A stretch of 64,000 nt of DNA from Streptomyces chumphonensis (GCF_014779715.1 NZ_JACXYU010000001.1:992001-1056000); one strand, 5' to 3'. Shown: positions 26,567-36,119, counted from the stretch's first letter. Translations and numbers: made by a program. Notes: a model not told the origin generated them from the sequence alone.

Positions 26567-28393
26567 ATGCACGGCAGGCAGCAGCCAGCAGGCCACCGCT
26601 TCCGCAGATCGCTCACGGCCGCGGCGGCCGCCGGCGCCCTGCTCCTCACCGCCGCACCCGCCCTCGCCGGTGACGGCGGCGGGCGCGGCGGCGGCGCGGG
26701 CGGCGGCTGGGTCGACCGGCAGCTCTCCCGGATGTCGCTGGAGGAGAAGGTCGGCCAGCTCTTCGTCACCTACGCCTACGGCGAGACGGCGGACACCACC
26801 GACCCCGACGACGTGGCCCGCAACCGGCAGTGGCTCGGCGTCGACAACGGCCGCGAGGCCGTGGAGGAGTACCACCTCGGCGGGGTCGTCTACTTCGCCT
26901 GGTCGGACAACCTGCGCGAGCCCCGACAGGTCGCCGGGCTCTCCAACGGGCTCCAGGAGGCGGCCCTGGACGGTGACGGGGCGCGGGTGCCGCTGCTGAT
27001 CTCCACCGACCAGGAGCACGGCGTCGTGAGCAGGCTCGGACCGCCCGCCACGCAGTTCCCCGGCAACATGGCGCTCGGCGCGTCCGGCCGGGCGGCCGAC
27101 GCCCGGAAGGCGGCGAGGATCGCCGGCCGCGAACTGCGCGCCGTCGGGGTCAACCAGAACTACGCGCCCGTCGCCGACGTCAACGTCAACCCGGCCAACC
27201 CCGTCATCGGCGTGCGCTCCTTCAGCGGCGACCCCCACCTCGCGGCGGAGCTGACGGCCGCGCAGGTCGAGGGCTACCAGTCCGGCCGCGCCGGGGTCGC
27301 GGCGACGGCCAAGCACTTCCCCGGCCACGGCGACACGGACGTCGACAGCCACACGGACCTGCCCGTCATCCACCACACCCTGGAGGAGTGGCGCGAGATC
27401 GACGCGCCGCCCTTCCGCGAGGCCGTGCGGGCCGACGTCGGCGCGATCATGACCGCGCACATCCAGTTCCCCGAACTGGACCCGACCGGCGCCCCGGCGA
27501 CCCTGTCGGAGCCGATCATGACGGGGCTGCTGCGCGAGGAGCTCGGCTACGACGGCGTCGTCGTCACCGACTCGCTGTCCATGGCCGGCGTCCGCGAGAC
27601 CTACCCCGACGCGGAGGTCCCCGTCCGGGCCCTGCGCGCCGGGGTGGACCTGCTGCTCATGCCGCCGGACCTGCCGACGGCCTACGACGCGGTCCTCGAC
27701 GCCGTCACCACCGGCGAACTCACCGAGGAGCGGATCGACCGCTCGGTGCGGCGCGTCCTGGAGCTGAAGCACGACCAGGGCATCGTGGCGCGGCCCTTCG
27801 CCGACGTCGACGAGGTGGCCGAACGGGTCGGGCCGCCCCGCCACCTGACCGCCGCCCAGCGGATCAGCGACCGCACGACGACCCTGGTGAAGAACGACGA
27901 CGGGCTGCTCCCGCTGGCCGACGACGGCGGCAGCGTCCTCGTCACCGGCTGGGGCGCCTCCACCACCGCGCGACTCGCCGAGCGCATCGACGCCCGGGCC
28001 GGATCGGCCACGGCGCACTGGGCCGGCGGCGACCCCACCCCCGAGGCCGTCGACCGGGCGGTGGCGGCGGCCGAGGGCCACGACGCCGTCGTCGTCACCA
28101 CCAGCGGCGCGGCCACGGCGCCGGGCCAGGCGCGACTCGTCCGCGCGCTGCTGGCCACGGGGAAGCCGGTGGTGACCGTCGCCGTCGGCAGGCCCTACGA
28201 CATCGCCCACTACCCGCAGGCGACGACGCACCTGGCGACGTACTCCTACGGCGCCGTCGCCCTGGAGTCCGCCACCCGCGTGCTCTTCGGGGAGGTCGCC
28301 CCGCGCGGCACCCTGCCGGTGATGATCCCCACGGCGGACGATCCCGGAGAACCGCTGTACCCCTTCGGCCACGGGCTGGGGTACCGGCGATGA
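26567..28393 (+). CDS. nagZ: Secreted beta-N-acetylhexosaminidase NagZ (GH3)
   Basis: A 608-residue exported GH3 enzyme. A signal peptide (RRSLTAAAAAGALLLTAAPALA) is followed by a TIM barrel with the NagZ hallmark KHFPGHGDTDVDSHTDLP near residues 249-266, which carries the Asp-His acid/base dyad. The nucleophile is Asp335 in VVTDSLSM. A second alpha/beta domain follows (TTLVKNDDGLLPL onward). It removes GlcNAc from the non-reducing end of muropeptides. GGAAGGA lies upstream of ATG 26567. It resembles secreted two-domain NagZ of Bacillus rather than the short cytosolic enzyme of E. coli. It is followed by namZ with at most a 20-base gap. Confidence 0.94.
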   Translation: MHGRQQPAGHRFRRSLTAAAAAGALLLTAAPALAGDGGGRGGGAGGGWVDRQLSRMSLEEKVGQLFVTYAYGETADTTDPDDVARNRQWLGVDNGREAVEEYHLGGVVYFAWSDNLREPRQVAGLSNGLQEAALDGDGARVPLLISTDQEHGVVSRLGPPATQFPGNMALGASGRAADARKAARIAGRELRAVGVNQNYAPVADVNVNPANPVIGVRSFSGDPHLAAELTAAQVEGYQSGRAGVAATAKHFPGHGDTDVDSHTDLPVIHHTLEEWREIDAPPFREAVRADVGAIMTAHIQFPELDPTGAPATLSEPIMTGLLREELGYDGVVVTDSLSMAGVRETYPDAEVPVRALRAGVDLLLMPPDLPTAYDAVLDAVTTGELTEERIDRSVRRVLELKHDQGIVARPFADVDEVAERVGPPRHLTAAQRISDRTTTLVKNDDGLLPLADDGGSVLVTGWGASTTARLAERIDARAGSATAHWAGGDPTPEAVDRAVAAAEGHDAVVVTTSGAATAPGQARLVRALLATGKPVVTVAVGRPYDIAHYPQATTHLATYSYGAVALESATRVLFGEVAPRGTLPVMIPTADDPGEPLYPFGHGLGYRR

Positions 28394-28413
28394 GCGGGAA
28401 GGAGCACCGGGGG

Positions 28414-29706
28414 ATGCGACGCAGGAGTCTGCTCACGGGGTCGGCGGTCCTGGCCGGCCCCGTGGCGGCGGCCGGTGCCCTGGGGTCGCCGGCCGCCGCG
28501 GCCCCCGCCGACCCGGCCCGGCGTCCGCCGGGCCGGGTACGGACGGGGTTCGACGCCCTGCGGCGCAGCGGGTACGCGTCGCTGGCCGGGCAGCGCGTCG
28601 GCGTCATCTCCAACCCGACGGGCGTGGACGCGCGGCTGCGGCACGTCGTGGACGTCATGGCCGGTGACGGCCAGGTCGACCTGGTCGCCGTGCTCGGGCC
28701 CGAGCACGGCTTCCGCGGCACCTCGCAGGCCGGGCAGGGCGAGGACTTCTTCGTCGACGAGAAGACCGGCCTGCCCGTGTACAACGCCTACAACAGCGCC
28801 GCCACCCTGCGCGAGCTGTTCACCGAACTACGCCTGGACACCGTGGTCTTCGACATCCAGGACGTCGGCGCCCGCTTCTACACCTACATCTGGACCATGT
28901 ACCTGGCCATCGAGGCCGCGGCCGTACTCGGCCTGCGCTTCGTCGTGCTGGACCGGCCCAACCCGCTGTCCGGCCGGGCGGCGCACGGCCCCGTCCTCCA
29001 GCCGCGGAACGCCTCGTTCGTCGGGCTGAAGCCCATCGCCCAGCAGCACGGCATGACGGTCGGGGAACTCGCCGGGCTGTTCAACGACGTGTACGTCCCG
29101 CAGGCCACCGGCGGACGGCGGGCCGACCTGCACGTCGAGAGGCTGAGCGGGTGGCGGCGGCGCGACCGGTACGACGCCACCGGGCTGCCCTGGGTCGCCC
29201 CCTCCCCCAACATGCCCACCGCCGCCACCGCCCAGCTCTACGTCGGCACCTGCTACCTGGAGGCGACGGCCCTCTCGGAGGGGCGCGGCACGACCCTGCC
29301 GTTCCACCTCCTCGGCGCACCGGGCCTCGACCACCGCTGGCAGGAGGCCCTGACCGAACGCTCACTGCCCGGCGCGGCGTTCCGCGAGGCGTACTTCAAG
29401 CCGACGTTCTCGAAGTGGGCGGGACGCACCTGCGGCGGCGTGGAGGTGCAGGTCACCGACCCGGACGCGTTCGACCCGATCCGCACCGCGCTGGCCCTGG
29501 TCATCGACCAGCGGCGCCTCTTCCCCTCCTACGGCTGGCGCGACCAGGACGGCGGTGACAGCTACTGGCTGGACCGGCTGAGCGGCGACCGGGAGGTGCG
29601 GCTCGCCGTCGAGCGGGGCGCCGACCTGGACGACGTCACCGCCCTGTGGCAGGACGACCTGCGCGCGTTCCGCCGACTGCGCCGCTCCTACCTCCTCTAC
29701 CGCTGA
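28414..29706 (+). CDS. namZ: Exo-beta-N-acetylmuramidase NamZ (DUF1343, GH171)
   Basis: A 430-residue exported protein. A Tat-like signal (RRRSLLTGSAVLAGP) is followed by the DUF1343 domain with LGPEHGFRGTSQAGQG, VVFDIQDVGARFYTYIW and RPNPL motifs. In Bacillus subtilis NamZ releases MurNAc from the non-reducing end of MurNAc-GlcNAc chains, the step after NagZ and AmiE. ATG 28414 has AAGGAG nine bases upstream. ATG 28390 (ATGA overlap with the nagZ stop) would add eight residues and is a possible coupled start. It lies in the order nagZ-namZ-amiE, as in a recycling operon. Confidence 0.93.
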   Translation: MRRRSLLTGSAVLAGPVAAAGALGSPAAAAPADPARRPPGRVRTGFDALRRSGYASLAGQRVGVISNPTGVDARLRHVVDVMAGDGQVDLVAVLGPEHGFRGTSQAGQGEDFFVDEKTGLPVYNAYNSAATLRELFTELRLDTVVFDIQDVGARFYTYIWTMYLAIEAAAVLGLRFVVLDRPNPLSGRAAHGPVLQPRNASFVGLKPIAQQHGMTVGELAGLFNDVYVPQATGGRRADLHVERLSGWRRRDRYDATGLPWVAPSPNMPTAATAQLYVGTCYLEATALSEGRGTTLPFHLLGAPGLDHRWQEALTERSLPGAAFREAYFKPTFSKWAGRTCGGVEVQVTDPDAFDPIRTALALVIDQRRLFPSYGWRDQDGGDSYWLDRLSGDREVRLAVERGADLDDVTALWQDDLRAFRRLRRSYLLYR

Positions 29707-29752
29707 CGCCACGCCCCCACGCCCCCACGCCCCCGGAAAGGCTCATCCGACC

Positions 29753-31573
29753 ATGAAACGCAGGCAGTTCCTGTACGGCGTCGGTGCGGCGGGAGCCGCG
29801 GGCGCGCTCGGCGCGGCGCCCGCACACGCCCGCCGGCCCGCCACTCACCCGGCCCCGCGGCCACTCGGCTCGGCGCCCACCGTCACCCCCGCCGACATCC
29901 GGTTCCCGTCCGTCTCCCGGCCCCTGCGGTACGGCACGCCGCGCCAGGTCGGGCTCCTGCCCGACCACGTCGCCCGCATCACGACGGAGGCCGAGTCGTT
30001 CCTGACGCCCGGCCCGGGGCGGCCGACCCCGTCCTTCCCCGGCTGCACCCTCATCGCCGTACGGGACGGTGTGATCGTCGCTCACGAGGCACGCGGCCAC
30101 GCCCTGCGCTACGCCGGCTGGGACGACCGGCGCGGCGAGCCCGTCGAACTGCCGCCCGACCGGTGGGTTCCCATGGCGAAGGACACGCTCTTCGACATGG
30201 CCTCCGTGACGAAGCTGTTCACCTCCACCGTCGCGGCGCAACTCGCAGAGCAGGGCGTCATCGACCTCGACGCCCCCGTCGCCCGCTACCTGCCCCCCTT
30301 CGCCGCGTCGGACCCGGCCAAGGCGGCCGTCACCGTCCGCCAGCTCCTCGTCCACCGCTCGGGCCTGGTGCCCTGGCTGAACCTCTACGCGCTGCCCGAC
30401 GACCCCGACGGCGACAACGCGACCCGCATGGCGGCCATCTACACCTCGGCCCTGCAACGCCCGCCGGGGACCGGCTACGCCTACTCGGACCTCAACATGA
30501 TCACCCTCGCCGTGCTGATGGAGGAGGTGACGGGCTCCCCCCTGGACGCCCTCGTCGCCGACCGGATCACCGGCCCCCTCGGGCTGCGCGACACGCTGTT
30601 CAACCCGCCGCCCGCGCTGCACGACCGCGTCGCCGCCACCGAGGACCAGCCCTGGACCGGCCGCGGCATGATCCGGGGCAGCGTCCACGACGAGAACGCC
30701 TGGGCGCTCGGCGGCGTCGCCGGGCACGCGGGCCTCTTCTCCACCGCCCGCGACATGGCCGTCTTCGCCCAGACGCTCGCCGACGGCGGGCGCTACGGAC
30801 GCACCCGCCTGATGTCCGAGGACACCGTCCGCGCCGTGCTCACCGACCACAACGCCGACATCGGCGCCTCGCCGCGCGGCCTCGGCTGGCAGGTGGACCA
30901 GCGCTTCTACATGGACGCCCTCACCACGCCCGTGACCGCCGGACACACCGGTTACACGGGCACCAGCGTCACCGTCGACCCGCTCCAGCGCATGGTGTTC
31001 GTCCTGCTGACGAACCGCGTCCACCCCACCCGCGAGCGCGGCACGGACAGCGTCTACCGGCGCCGCCCCACCCGCGCCTTCGCCCGCGCCGTCCCCGTCC
31101 GCCCGACGAGCGGCCGCACGGCCTGGCGCGCCCACCCCGCCGGTGGCGACGCCGCCCACCTGACGGCGCCCCTGCGCCCGCACCCCGGGCGGGCGAGCGC
31201 CACCTTCGACCTGTGGTACGACACCGAACCCCGCTACGACGTCGGCACGTTCGCCGCCTCGACGGACGACGGCGCCTCCTTCTCACCTGTTCCCCTCACC
31301 CTGCGCACCCGCGCGGCGGACGCGCACCGCTGGAGTACCGACGGCACCTTCCACGGCTACTCCGGGCGCCGCTGGCTCACCGCCTCAGCCGAGCTGCCCC
31401 CGGGCACGACGCACGTCCGCTGGTCGTACGCGGTCGACGGCGGCTACGAGGGCCGGGGCGTCCACGTGGACCGGCTGCGCGTGACGTCCGGCGGCCGACC
31501 CGTCTTCGACGACACGCGCCCCGCCGACGCCGCCCGCCTGCACGCCGACGGCTGGTCCCCCACCCGCACCTGA
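29753..31573 (+). CDS. Exported beta-lactamase-family amidase, AmiE-like, with C-terminal beta-sandwich
   Basis: A 606-residue exported serine hydrolase. The N-terminus KRRQFLYGVGAAGAAGAL is a Tat-type signal. The beta-lactamase/penicillin-binding fold spans about 60-445. It has the Ser-x-x-Lys motif in ASVTKLF, a tyrosine motif YSDLN at the class C YxN position, and HTGYTG near the C-terminal end. A further 150-residue beta-sandwich (FDLWYDTEPRYDVG, YEGRGVHVDRLRV) may bind sugar or wall polymer. Its place after nagZ and namZ matches B. subtilis AmiE, an MurNAc-L-alanine amidase of this family. An esterase or D,D-peptidase role cannot be excluded by sequence alone. Confidence 0.82.
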   Translation: MKRRQFLYGVGAAGAAGALGAAPAHARRPATHPAPRPLGSAPTVTPADIRFPSVSRPLRYGTPRQVGLLPDHVARITTEAESFLTPGPGRPTPSFPGCTLIAVRDGVIVAHEARGHALRYAGWDDRRGEPVELPPDRWVPMAKDTLFDMASVTKLFTSTVAAQLAEQGVIDLDAPVARYLPPFAASDPAKAAVTVRQLLVHRSGLVPWLNLYALPDDPDGDNATRMAAIYTSALQRPPGTGYAYSDLNMITLAVLMEEVTGSPLDALVADRITGPLGLRDTLFNPPPALHDRVAATEDQPWTGRGMIRGSVHDENAWALGGVAGHAGLFSTARDMAVFAQTLADGGRYGRTRLMSEDTVRAVLTDHNADIGASPRGLGWQVDQRFYMDALTTPVTAGHTGYTGTSVTVDPLQRMVFVLLTNRVHPTRERGTDSVYRRRPTRAFARAVPVRPTSGRTAWRAHPAGGDAAHLTAPLRPHPGRASATFDLWYDTEPRYDVGTFAASTDDGASFSPVPLTLRTRAADAHRWSTDGTFHGYSGRRWLTASAELPPGTTHVRWSYAVDGGYEGRGVHVDRLRVTSGGRPVFDDTRPADAARLHADGWSPTRT

Positions 31574-31705
31574 CGCCGCCCCCGTACCGGGCGCGTTTCG
31601 AGGTATTCGGAAAGGTCTGGAGCCCGGGGGTCGGCCCTGCGAACGTGGCGGCCACAGGGGCGGGCACGAACCGTGCGGCCCGGAGCGTGATGTGGAGGGG
31701 AACCC

Positions 31706-32092
31706 ATGCGCAGCAAGCGTCAGCGGGCCGTGGCCCGGCTCGCGACAGCCGTCGGGGCGGGGGCTCTGGCGGCCGCCGGTCTGACGGCCCCGGCCGTCGC
31801 CGCCGAGGCGGGAGGGGCCGCCGGGCCGCAGGCCGGGAGCGTCGGCGTCCAGGGCGGCTACGTGGAGACGTGGATCCACGGCAACGTCCGGTACGGGCCG
31901 TCGACCGACCACGACATCAACTACACCGTGGCCGCCGGATTCGACTCCTACGGCCTGTGCTGGAAGCACGGCGGCTGGGTCACCGCCAACGGGATCGCGC
32001 ACGACAAGTGGGTCAAGCTCTCGAACAGCGAGTGGATCTGGGGCGGCCTGCTCAAGGGCGACGAGACCGGCGGCGTGCACCAGCGCTGCTGA
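31706..32092 (+). CDS. Small secreted protein, possibly SH3-like
   Basis: A 128-residue exported protein with a clear signal peptide (about 1-35, RLATAVGAGALAAAGLTAPAVAA). The mature part of about 90 residues is aromatic-rich and beta-stranded (ETWIHGNVRYGPSTDHDINY, SEWIWGGLLKGDETGG). This looks like a bacterial SH3 or similar wall-binding fold, with Cys in GLCWKH and at the C-terminus that could form a disulfide. GGAGGGGAA precedes ATG 31706. It lies 132 bases after the peptidoglycan cluster and is followed by a strong terminator, so it may be its own unit or its last member. No function is recognised. Confidence 0.8.
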   Translation: MRSKRQRAVARLATAVGAGALAAAGLTAPAVAAEAGGAAGPQAGSVGVQGGYVETWIHGNVRYGPSTDHDINYTVAAGFDSYGLCWKHGGWVTANGIAHDKWVKLSNSEWIWGGLLKGDETGGVHQRC

Positions 32093-32108
32093 CCCGCCGC
32101 ACCTCACC

Positions 32109-32139
32109 GGGTCCCGCCGGAACGCCGCCGGCGGGACCC
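32109..32139 (+). terminator. Terminator after the small secreted protein gene
   Basis: GGGTCCCGCCGG and CCGGCGGGACCC form a perfect 12-bp stem with a 7-base loop, 16 bases past the stop. It probably marks the end of the 24.9-32.1 kb plus-strand run. Confidence 0.7.
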
Positions 32140-32224
32140 GTCCCGGGCCGGGCACGGCCCGTCGGGTGTCCGCGGCAGCGCATACCATCCGGTGCATAGC
32201 GTCCAGCTCGCCGGGGGGAACACG

Positions 32225-33973
32225 TTGTCCACTGCCGCCACGTCCGACCGGCCCGCCTGGCGGGTGCTGCTGGAGTACGTCCGCCCGCATCGCGGGGCCC
32301 TGCTGCTGGGTGCCGTGCTCTCGCTGATGACCGGGGCGACGGGCCTCGCGCTGCCGCTGGTCGCCAAGGGGCTCATCGACGACCTCTCCGCCGACCGCTC
32401 GATCGGCGGCGCGCTGCTCCTGATGTCGATGCTGATCGTCGCGAACGCGGGCATCGGGGCGCTGGGCGGCTACGTCCTGCAACGCACCGCGGAGTCGGTG
32501 GTGCTCGCGGCGCGGCGGGCGCTGACGTCGTACCTGCTGCGGCTGCGCATAGCGGCGCTGGACCGCACCGAGCCGGGCGACCTGATGGCACGGGTCACGT
32601 CCGACACGACGCTGCTGCGGGAGGTGACGACGGACTCCCTGGTCGGGCTGGGGACCGGCGGTCTGACGCTCGTCGCCACACTCGTGATGATGGGGCTCGT
32701 CGATCCGGCGCTGCTGGCCGTGACGCTGGTGGTGGTCCTCGGCGCGGGCTGCGTCATCGGCCTGATCGTGCCGCGCATCAACCGGGCCAGCAAGCAGGCA
32801 CAGGCGTCGGTCGGCCTGATGGGGGCCGCTCTCGAACGGGTGCTGGGCGCGCTGCGCACGGTGAAGGCCTCGGGCGCGGAGGGCCGCGAGGAGCGGGCGG
32901 TGCACGCGGCGGCCGAGGAGTCGTGGCGGCAGAGTGTCCGCGCGGCGAAGTGGTCGGCGCTCGCCGGGAACACGGCCGGTCTGTCGATGCAGGTCGCGTT
33001 CATCACCGTGCTGGCGTTCGGCGGGGCCCGGGTGGCGACCGGGGCGATCGACGTGGGGACGCTCGTGGCGTTCCTGCTCTACGTGTTCTACCTGATGTCG
33101 CCGATCCAGCAGGTCGTGCGGGCGGTCACGCAGTACCAGGTGGGCGCGGCGGCCATCGCCCGGATCGAGGAGACGCGGGCGCTGCCCGCCGAACCGCCCG
33201 CGCGGGTGCGGCGGCCGGCGCCGGCGGCCGGGCCGGCCTCCGTCACCTTCGAGGACGTGCGCTTCCGCTACGCCGACGACCTGCCCCAGGTGCACCACGG
33301 AGTGAGTTTCACGGTGCCGCCGCAGGGGATGACGGCGTTCGTGGGCCCGTCCGGAGCGGGCAAGACGACCGTGTTCTCGCTCATCGAGCGGTTCTACGAA
33401 CCGTCGAAGGGGCGCATCCTGCTCGACGGTACGGACGTACGGGAGTGGCCGCTGCCGGAACTGCGCGCGGCCATCGGGTACGTGGAGCAGGACGCGCCGG
33501 TGCTGTCGGGCACCCTGCGGGAGAACCTGCTGTTCGGCGCGTTGGAGGCCACGGAGGCCGAACTGCGGGACGTGCTGGCCACGACGCGGCTCGCCTCCCT
33601 CGTCGACCGGCTGCCGGAGGGGCTGGACACGCTGGTCGGCCACCGGGGGACGAAGCTGTCCGGCGGCGAACGCCAACGCGTGGCCATCGCCCGCGCCCTC
33701 CTGCGCCGACCCCGGCTGCTGCTGCTCGACGAGGCGACGTCGCAGCTGGACGCCGTCAACGAGGCCGCGCTGCGGGACACCGTGGCGGACGCGGCGCGCG
33801 GCACGACCGTGCTCGTGGTGGCGCACCGGCTGTCCACGGTCACCCGCGCCGAACGGATCGTCGTCATGGACGCCGGGCGGGTGCGGGCGGTGGGCACGCA
33901 CCGCGAACTGCTGACGGCGGACCCGCTCTACGCCGAGCTGGCCACCACCCAGTTCCTGACCTCGGCGGCCTGA
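32225..33973 (+). CDS. ABC exporter, fused membrane and ATPase domains (MsbA-like half transporter)
   Basis: A 582-residue half transporter. The N-terminal 310 residues hold six membrane helices, with [20 protein letters not shown] as the first. The nucleotide-binding domain has [20 protein letters not shown] (Walker A), [15 protein letters not shown] (signature), [12 protein letters not shown] (Walker B) and VAHRLSTV (H-loop). It is probably a homodimeric multidrug or lipid exporter. TTG 32225 is preceded by GGGGGGAA; a TAGCGT hexamer at 32197-32202 could be its -10. GTG 32192 would add 11 residues. An ArsR-type gene converges 5 bases from its end, which suggests a paired regulator. Confidence 0.92.
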   Translation: MSTAATSDRPAWRVLLEYVRPHRGALLLGAVLSLMTGATGLALPLVAKGLIDDLSADRSIGGALLLMSMLIVANAGIGALGGYVLQRTAESVVLAARRALTSYLLRLRIAALDRTEPGDLMARVTSDTTLLREVTTDSLVGLGTGGLTLVATLVMMGLVDPALLAVTLVVVLGAGCVIGLIVPRINRASKQAQASVGLMGAALERVLGALRTVKASGAEGREERAVHAAAEESWRQSVRAAKWSALAGNTAGLSMQVAFITVLAFGGARVATGAIDVGTLVAFLLYVFYLMSPIQQVVRAVTQYQVGAAAIARIEETRALPAEPPARVRRPAPAAGPASVTFEDVRFRYADDLPQVHHGVSFTVPPQGMTAFVGPSGAGKTTVFSLIERFYEPSKGRILLDGTDVREWPLPELRAAIGYVEQDAPVLSGTLRENLLFGALEATEAELRDVLATTRLASLVDRLPEGLDTLVGHRGTKLSGGERQRVAIARALLRRPRLLLLDEATSQLDAVNEAALRDTVADAARGTTVLVVAHRLSTVTRAERIVVMDAGRVRAVGTHRELLTADPLYAELATTQFLTSAA

Positions 33974-33978
33974 CGCCT

Positions 33979-34962
33979 TCAGTCCGTCAGCAGGGCGAGC
34001 AGGTGGCGGCCCCGGGCGGTCAGCAGGACGCGCACGTGCTGCCCGTGGCGCTCCCGCCGGACGAGCCCGGCCCGTTCGAGCAGTCCGCAGTGATGGGTGA
34101 CGGCGCTGGGCGCGCACACGAGCAGCGTGCTGAGCCGTCCCATCGTGGGGTGGTGGCGGGCGTGCCGCAGGAGGTGCGCGCGCATGGTCCCCAGCACGGC
34201 TTCGAGGGGGTCGGGGGCCAGCGGGGCGCGGGGGCGGGTTCCCCACGCCTCCCGCAGGCCGGGCAGGGGGTAGCCGACCCAGATGGCGTCCGCCCGGTCC
34301 AGGCTGACCACGGAGGCGGCGGTGCCGGACAGCAGCGGGACGAGGGTGACGCGGCGGTCGCGGAGGCTGGCGGCCCGGCCGCAGGGGTCCGGCAGCGTGA
34401 GGACGGTGTCGGCGAAGGAGACGCGGGGGCTCAGGGTGGTGAGCAGGGCGGCGACGGAGCCGCTGACGGCGGCCGTTCCGATCCGGGCGACCTCGCGGTC
34501 CATCAGCTCCCGGGCACCGCGCCAGTGCGGGGCGTACCACTGCCACAGCCCCGTCATGAGGGTGACGTAGTCGTCGACGAAGCGCCGGGGGCGGTCCAGG
34601 ACGCGCTGCCACCGCACGGGGACGCCCTCGGGGAAGTCGGCGGTGAGGTCGGCGGCCAGGGCTTCCGGGGGCGTCTCCCGGATGGCTTCGAACTCCTCCT
34701 CCGGCCTGCGGCCTCCCAGGGGCGAGGGGGCGAGGACGTCGGGCACCCAGAGGGTCCCCGGGGCGACGGCGGGGCTGAGCACCCCGGCCGCGTGCGGCGC
34801 GCAGGCGCTCGCCACGGCCCGGCGCCAGGCGGGCGGGACGCCCTGGGGCCGGACGCCGAGCGCGTCGGCCAGGAGGGAGAGCATGCTCGGCAGCGGGTGG
34901 CGGCCCGCCGTCACCCGTACGTCGTCCAGCCGTCCCAGCTCCGCGACGGAAACCCTGTCCAC
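33979..34962 (-). CDS. ArsR-type winged-helix transcriptional regulator
   Basis: A 327-residue protein with a C-terminal ArsR-like winged helix (about residues 250-327: MRAHLLRHARHHPTMGRLST, then SAVTHHCGLLERAGLVRRER, RVLLTARGRHLL). The large N-terminal part (about 240 residues, DUF5937-like length) has no known motif. It starts at GTG 34962 with AGGGGGACAG upstream. It ends 5 bases from the convergent ABC exporter and could regulate it or itself; a divergent small gene begins 184 bases away. Confidence 0.88.
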   Translation of the reverse strand: MDRVSVAELGRLDDVRVTAGRHPLPSMLSLLADALGVRPQGVPPAWRRAVASACAPHAAGVLSPAVAPGTLWVPDVLAPSPLGGRRPEEEFEAIRETPPEALAADLTADFPEGVPVRWQRVLDRPRRFVDDYVTLMTGLWQWYAPHWRGARELMDREVARIGTAAVSGSVAALLTTLSPRVSFADTVLTLPDPCGRAASLRDRRVTLVPLLSGTAASVVSLDRADAIWVGYPLPGLREAWGTRPRAPLAPDPLEAVLGTMRAHLLRHARHHPTMGRLSTLLVCAPSAVTHHCGLLERAGLVRRERHGQHVRVLLTARGRHLLALLTD

Positions 34963-35146
34963 CTGTCCCCCTACCGCGCGGTGGTGCGTACAGGAGGACG
35001 CGCGGTGGTCCCCCGCCGTTCCGTCCGCCCGCGGATTCGCCCACTGGTCACCCCCATCGGTAAACGGATCGCCCTCCGCGCGCTGTTACCGGGTGACGGG
35101 AGACACGACGGCCACGCGAGGACGCGCCGGACGGGAGGGCAGGGTG

Positions 35147-35362
35147 ATGCTGGAACAACTGATGGTGACCGCGGGGGTGGGAGCCGGCGCGGCGGGGGTA
35201 AGAGTCCTGGTGCACTGGCTCGCCGTCCGGGAGCGGGAGCGTGTCTTCTCCCGCGCCCTGCGCTCGCGGGGGAGCGAGGTGACCGTGGAGTACCGGGACG
35301 CCAGGCTGACGGTCCGGACCGGCCGAGGAGGGGACGGCGATGAGCGACGCGCTGAACGCTGA
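35147..35362 (+). CDS. Small single-pass membrane protein upstream of the ECF sigma gene
   Basis: A 71-residue protein: hydrophobic N-terminal helix (LMVTAGVGAGAAGVRVLVHW), then basic charged residues and a short beta-rich part (SEVTVEYRDARLTVRTG). ATG 35147 follows GGGAGGG at a suitable spacing. Its 3' end overlaps the sigma gene by 23 bases, so it is translated from the same message. It could be a membrane partner of the sigma factor, but it has no anti-sigma motif and no function I recognise. Confidence 0.7.
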   Translation: MLEQLMVTAGVGAGAAGVRVLVHWLAVRERERVFSRALRSRGSEVTVEYRDARLTVRTGRGGDGDERRAER

Positions 35363-36119
35363 GGACACCTCCCGGTGCGGACGGGCGGAGCCGTTCGAGG
35401 TCTTCTTCACCCGGACGTTCACCGGCATGTTCGCGCGGGCGCTGCTGCTGTGCGGGCACCGGCAGGACGCCGAGGACGCGGTGCAGGAGGCCTACGCGGA
35501 GGCGTACCGGCGCTGGGAACGGCTGAGCGGCTACGACGCCCCGGACGCCTGGGTCTACCGCGTGGTGCGGCAGCGCCTGTGGGCGACGGGGCGGCGCGAC
35601 GCCCGGATGCGCGGCGCGGATGCGGGCGTCGCGGACCTGGAGTTACCCGCCCCGGCCGGGGTGGAGGAGACGGCGGAGGCCCGCGCCGTGCTGGCGGCGC
35701 TGGCGCTGCTGCCGCGCAGGCAGCGCACGGTGCTGGTGCTGCACTGTCTGCACGGCCTGTCCCAGGAGGCCGTCGCCGAGGAGCTGGGGCTCAGCCGGGG
35801 CGGTGTCGCGGCGAGTGTCTTCAAGGCCCGCAGGAGGCTGGAGAAGCTGCTGGACCTGCGGGAGCAGAGCTCCGCCGGGCCGCGCGACGGCCGGGACGGG
35901 CTGGCGACCTCCGGCCCGCGGGGACCGTGGGTGGTGCTGCCGGGTCGGGCCACCCGGACCGAGCCGTCCGGTCGCGGCCGGGCGGGCGCGGCGCTGGCGG
36001 TCGCGGAGGGGTGGCTGCGCCGGTGCGGGGCCGCCGGGCCGCGGGTCGCGGCCCGCGTGCGGGACGCCCTGACGGCCGAGGCGGGGCCGGGCGGCGTCGG
36101 GCAAGGCGGTCGGGAGTGA
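35340..36119 (+). CDS. ECF RNA polymerase sigma factor with a TTA codon
   Basis: A 259-residue sigma factor. Region 2 is at about 20-85 (FTRTFTGMFARALLLCGHRQ, EDAVQEAYAEAYRRW) and region 4 at about 113-165 (RTVLVLHCLHGLSQEAVAEE, LSRGGVAASVFKARRR). An 85-residue Gly/Ala-rich C-terminal extension follows. Codon 102 is TTA (35643-35645), very rare in these genomes and read only by the bldA tRNA, so full translation should be development-dependent. GTG 36116 of the next gene overlaps its stop (GTGA), tying an M48 protease to it. Confidence 0.9.
   Translation: MSDALNAEDTSRCGRAEPFEVFFTRTFTGMFARALLLCGHRQDAEDAVQEAYAEAYRRWERLSGYDAPDAWVYRVVRQRLWATGRRDARMRGADAGVADLELPAPAGVEETAEARAVLAALALLPRRQRTVLVLHCLHGLSQEAVAEELGLSRGGVAASVFKARRRLEKLLDLREQSSAGPRDGRDGLATSGPRGPWVVLPGRATRTEPSGRGRAGAALAVAEGWLRRCGAAGPRVAARVRDALTAEAGPGGVGQGGRE

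Noticed and set aside
31612..31623. AGGTCTGGAGCC as a third dre-like site before the small secreted protein
   Set aside because: Only the left half matches; the right arm is broken, so it is probably chance.
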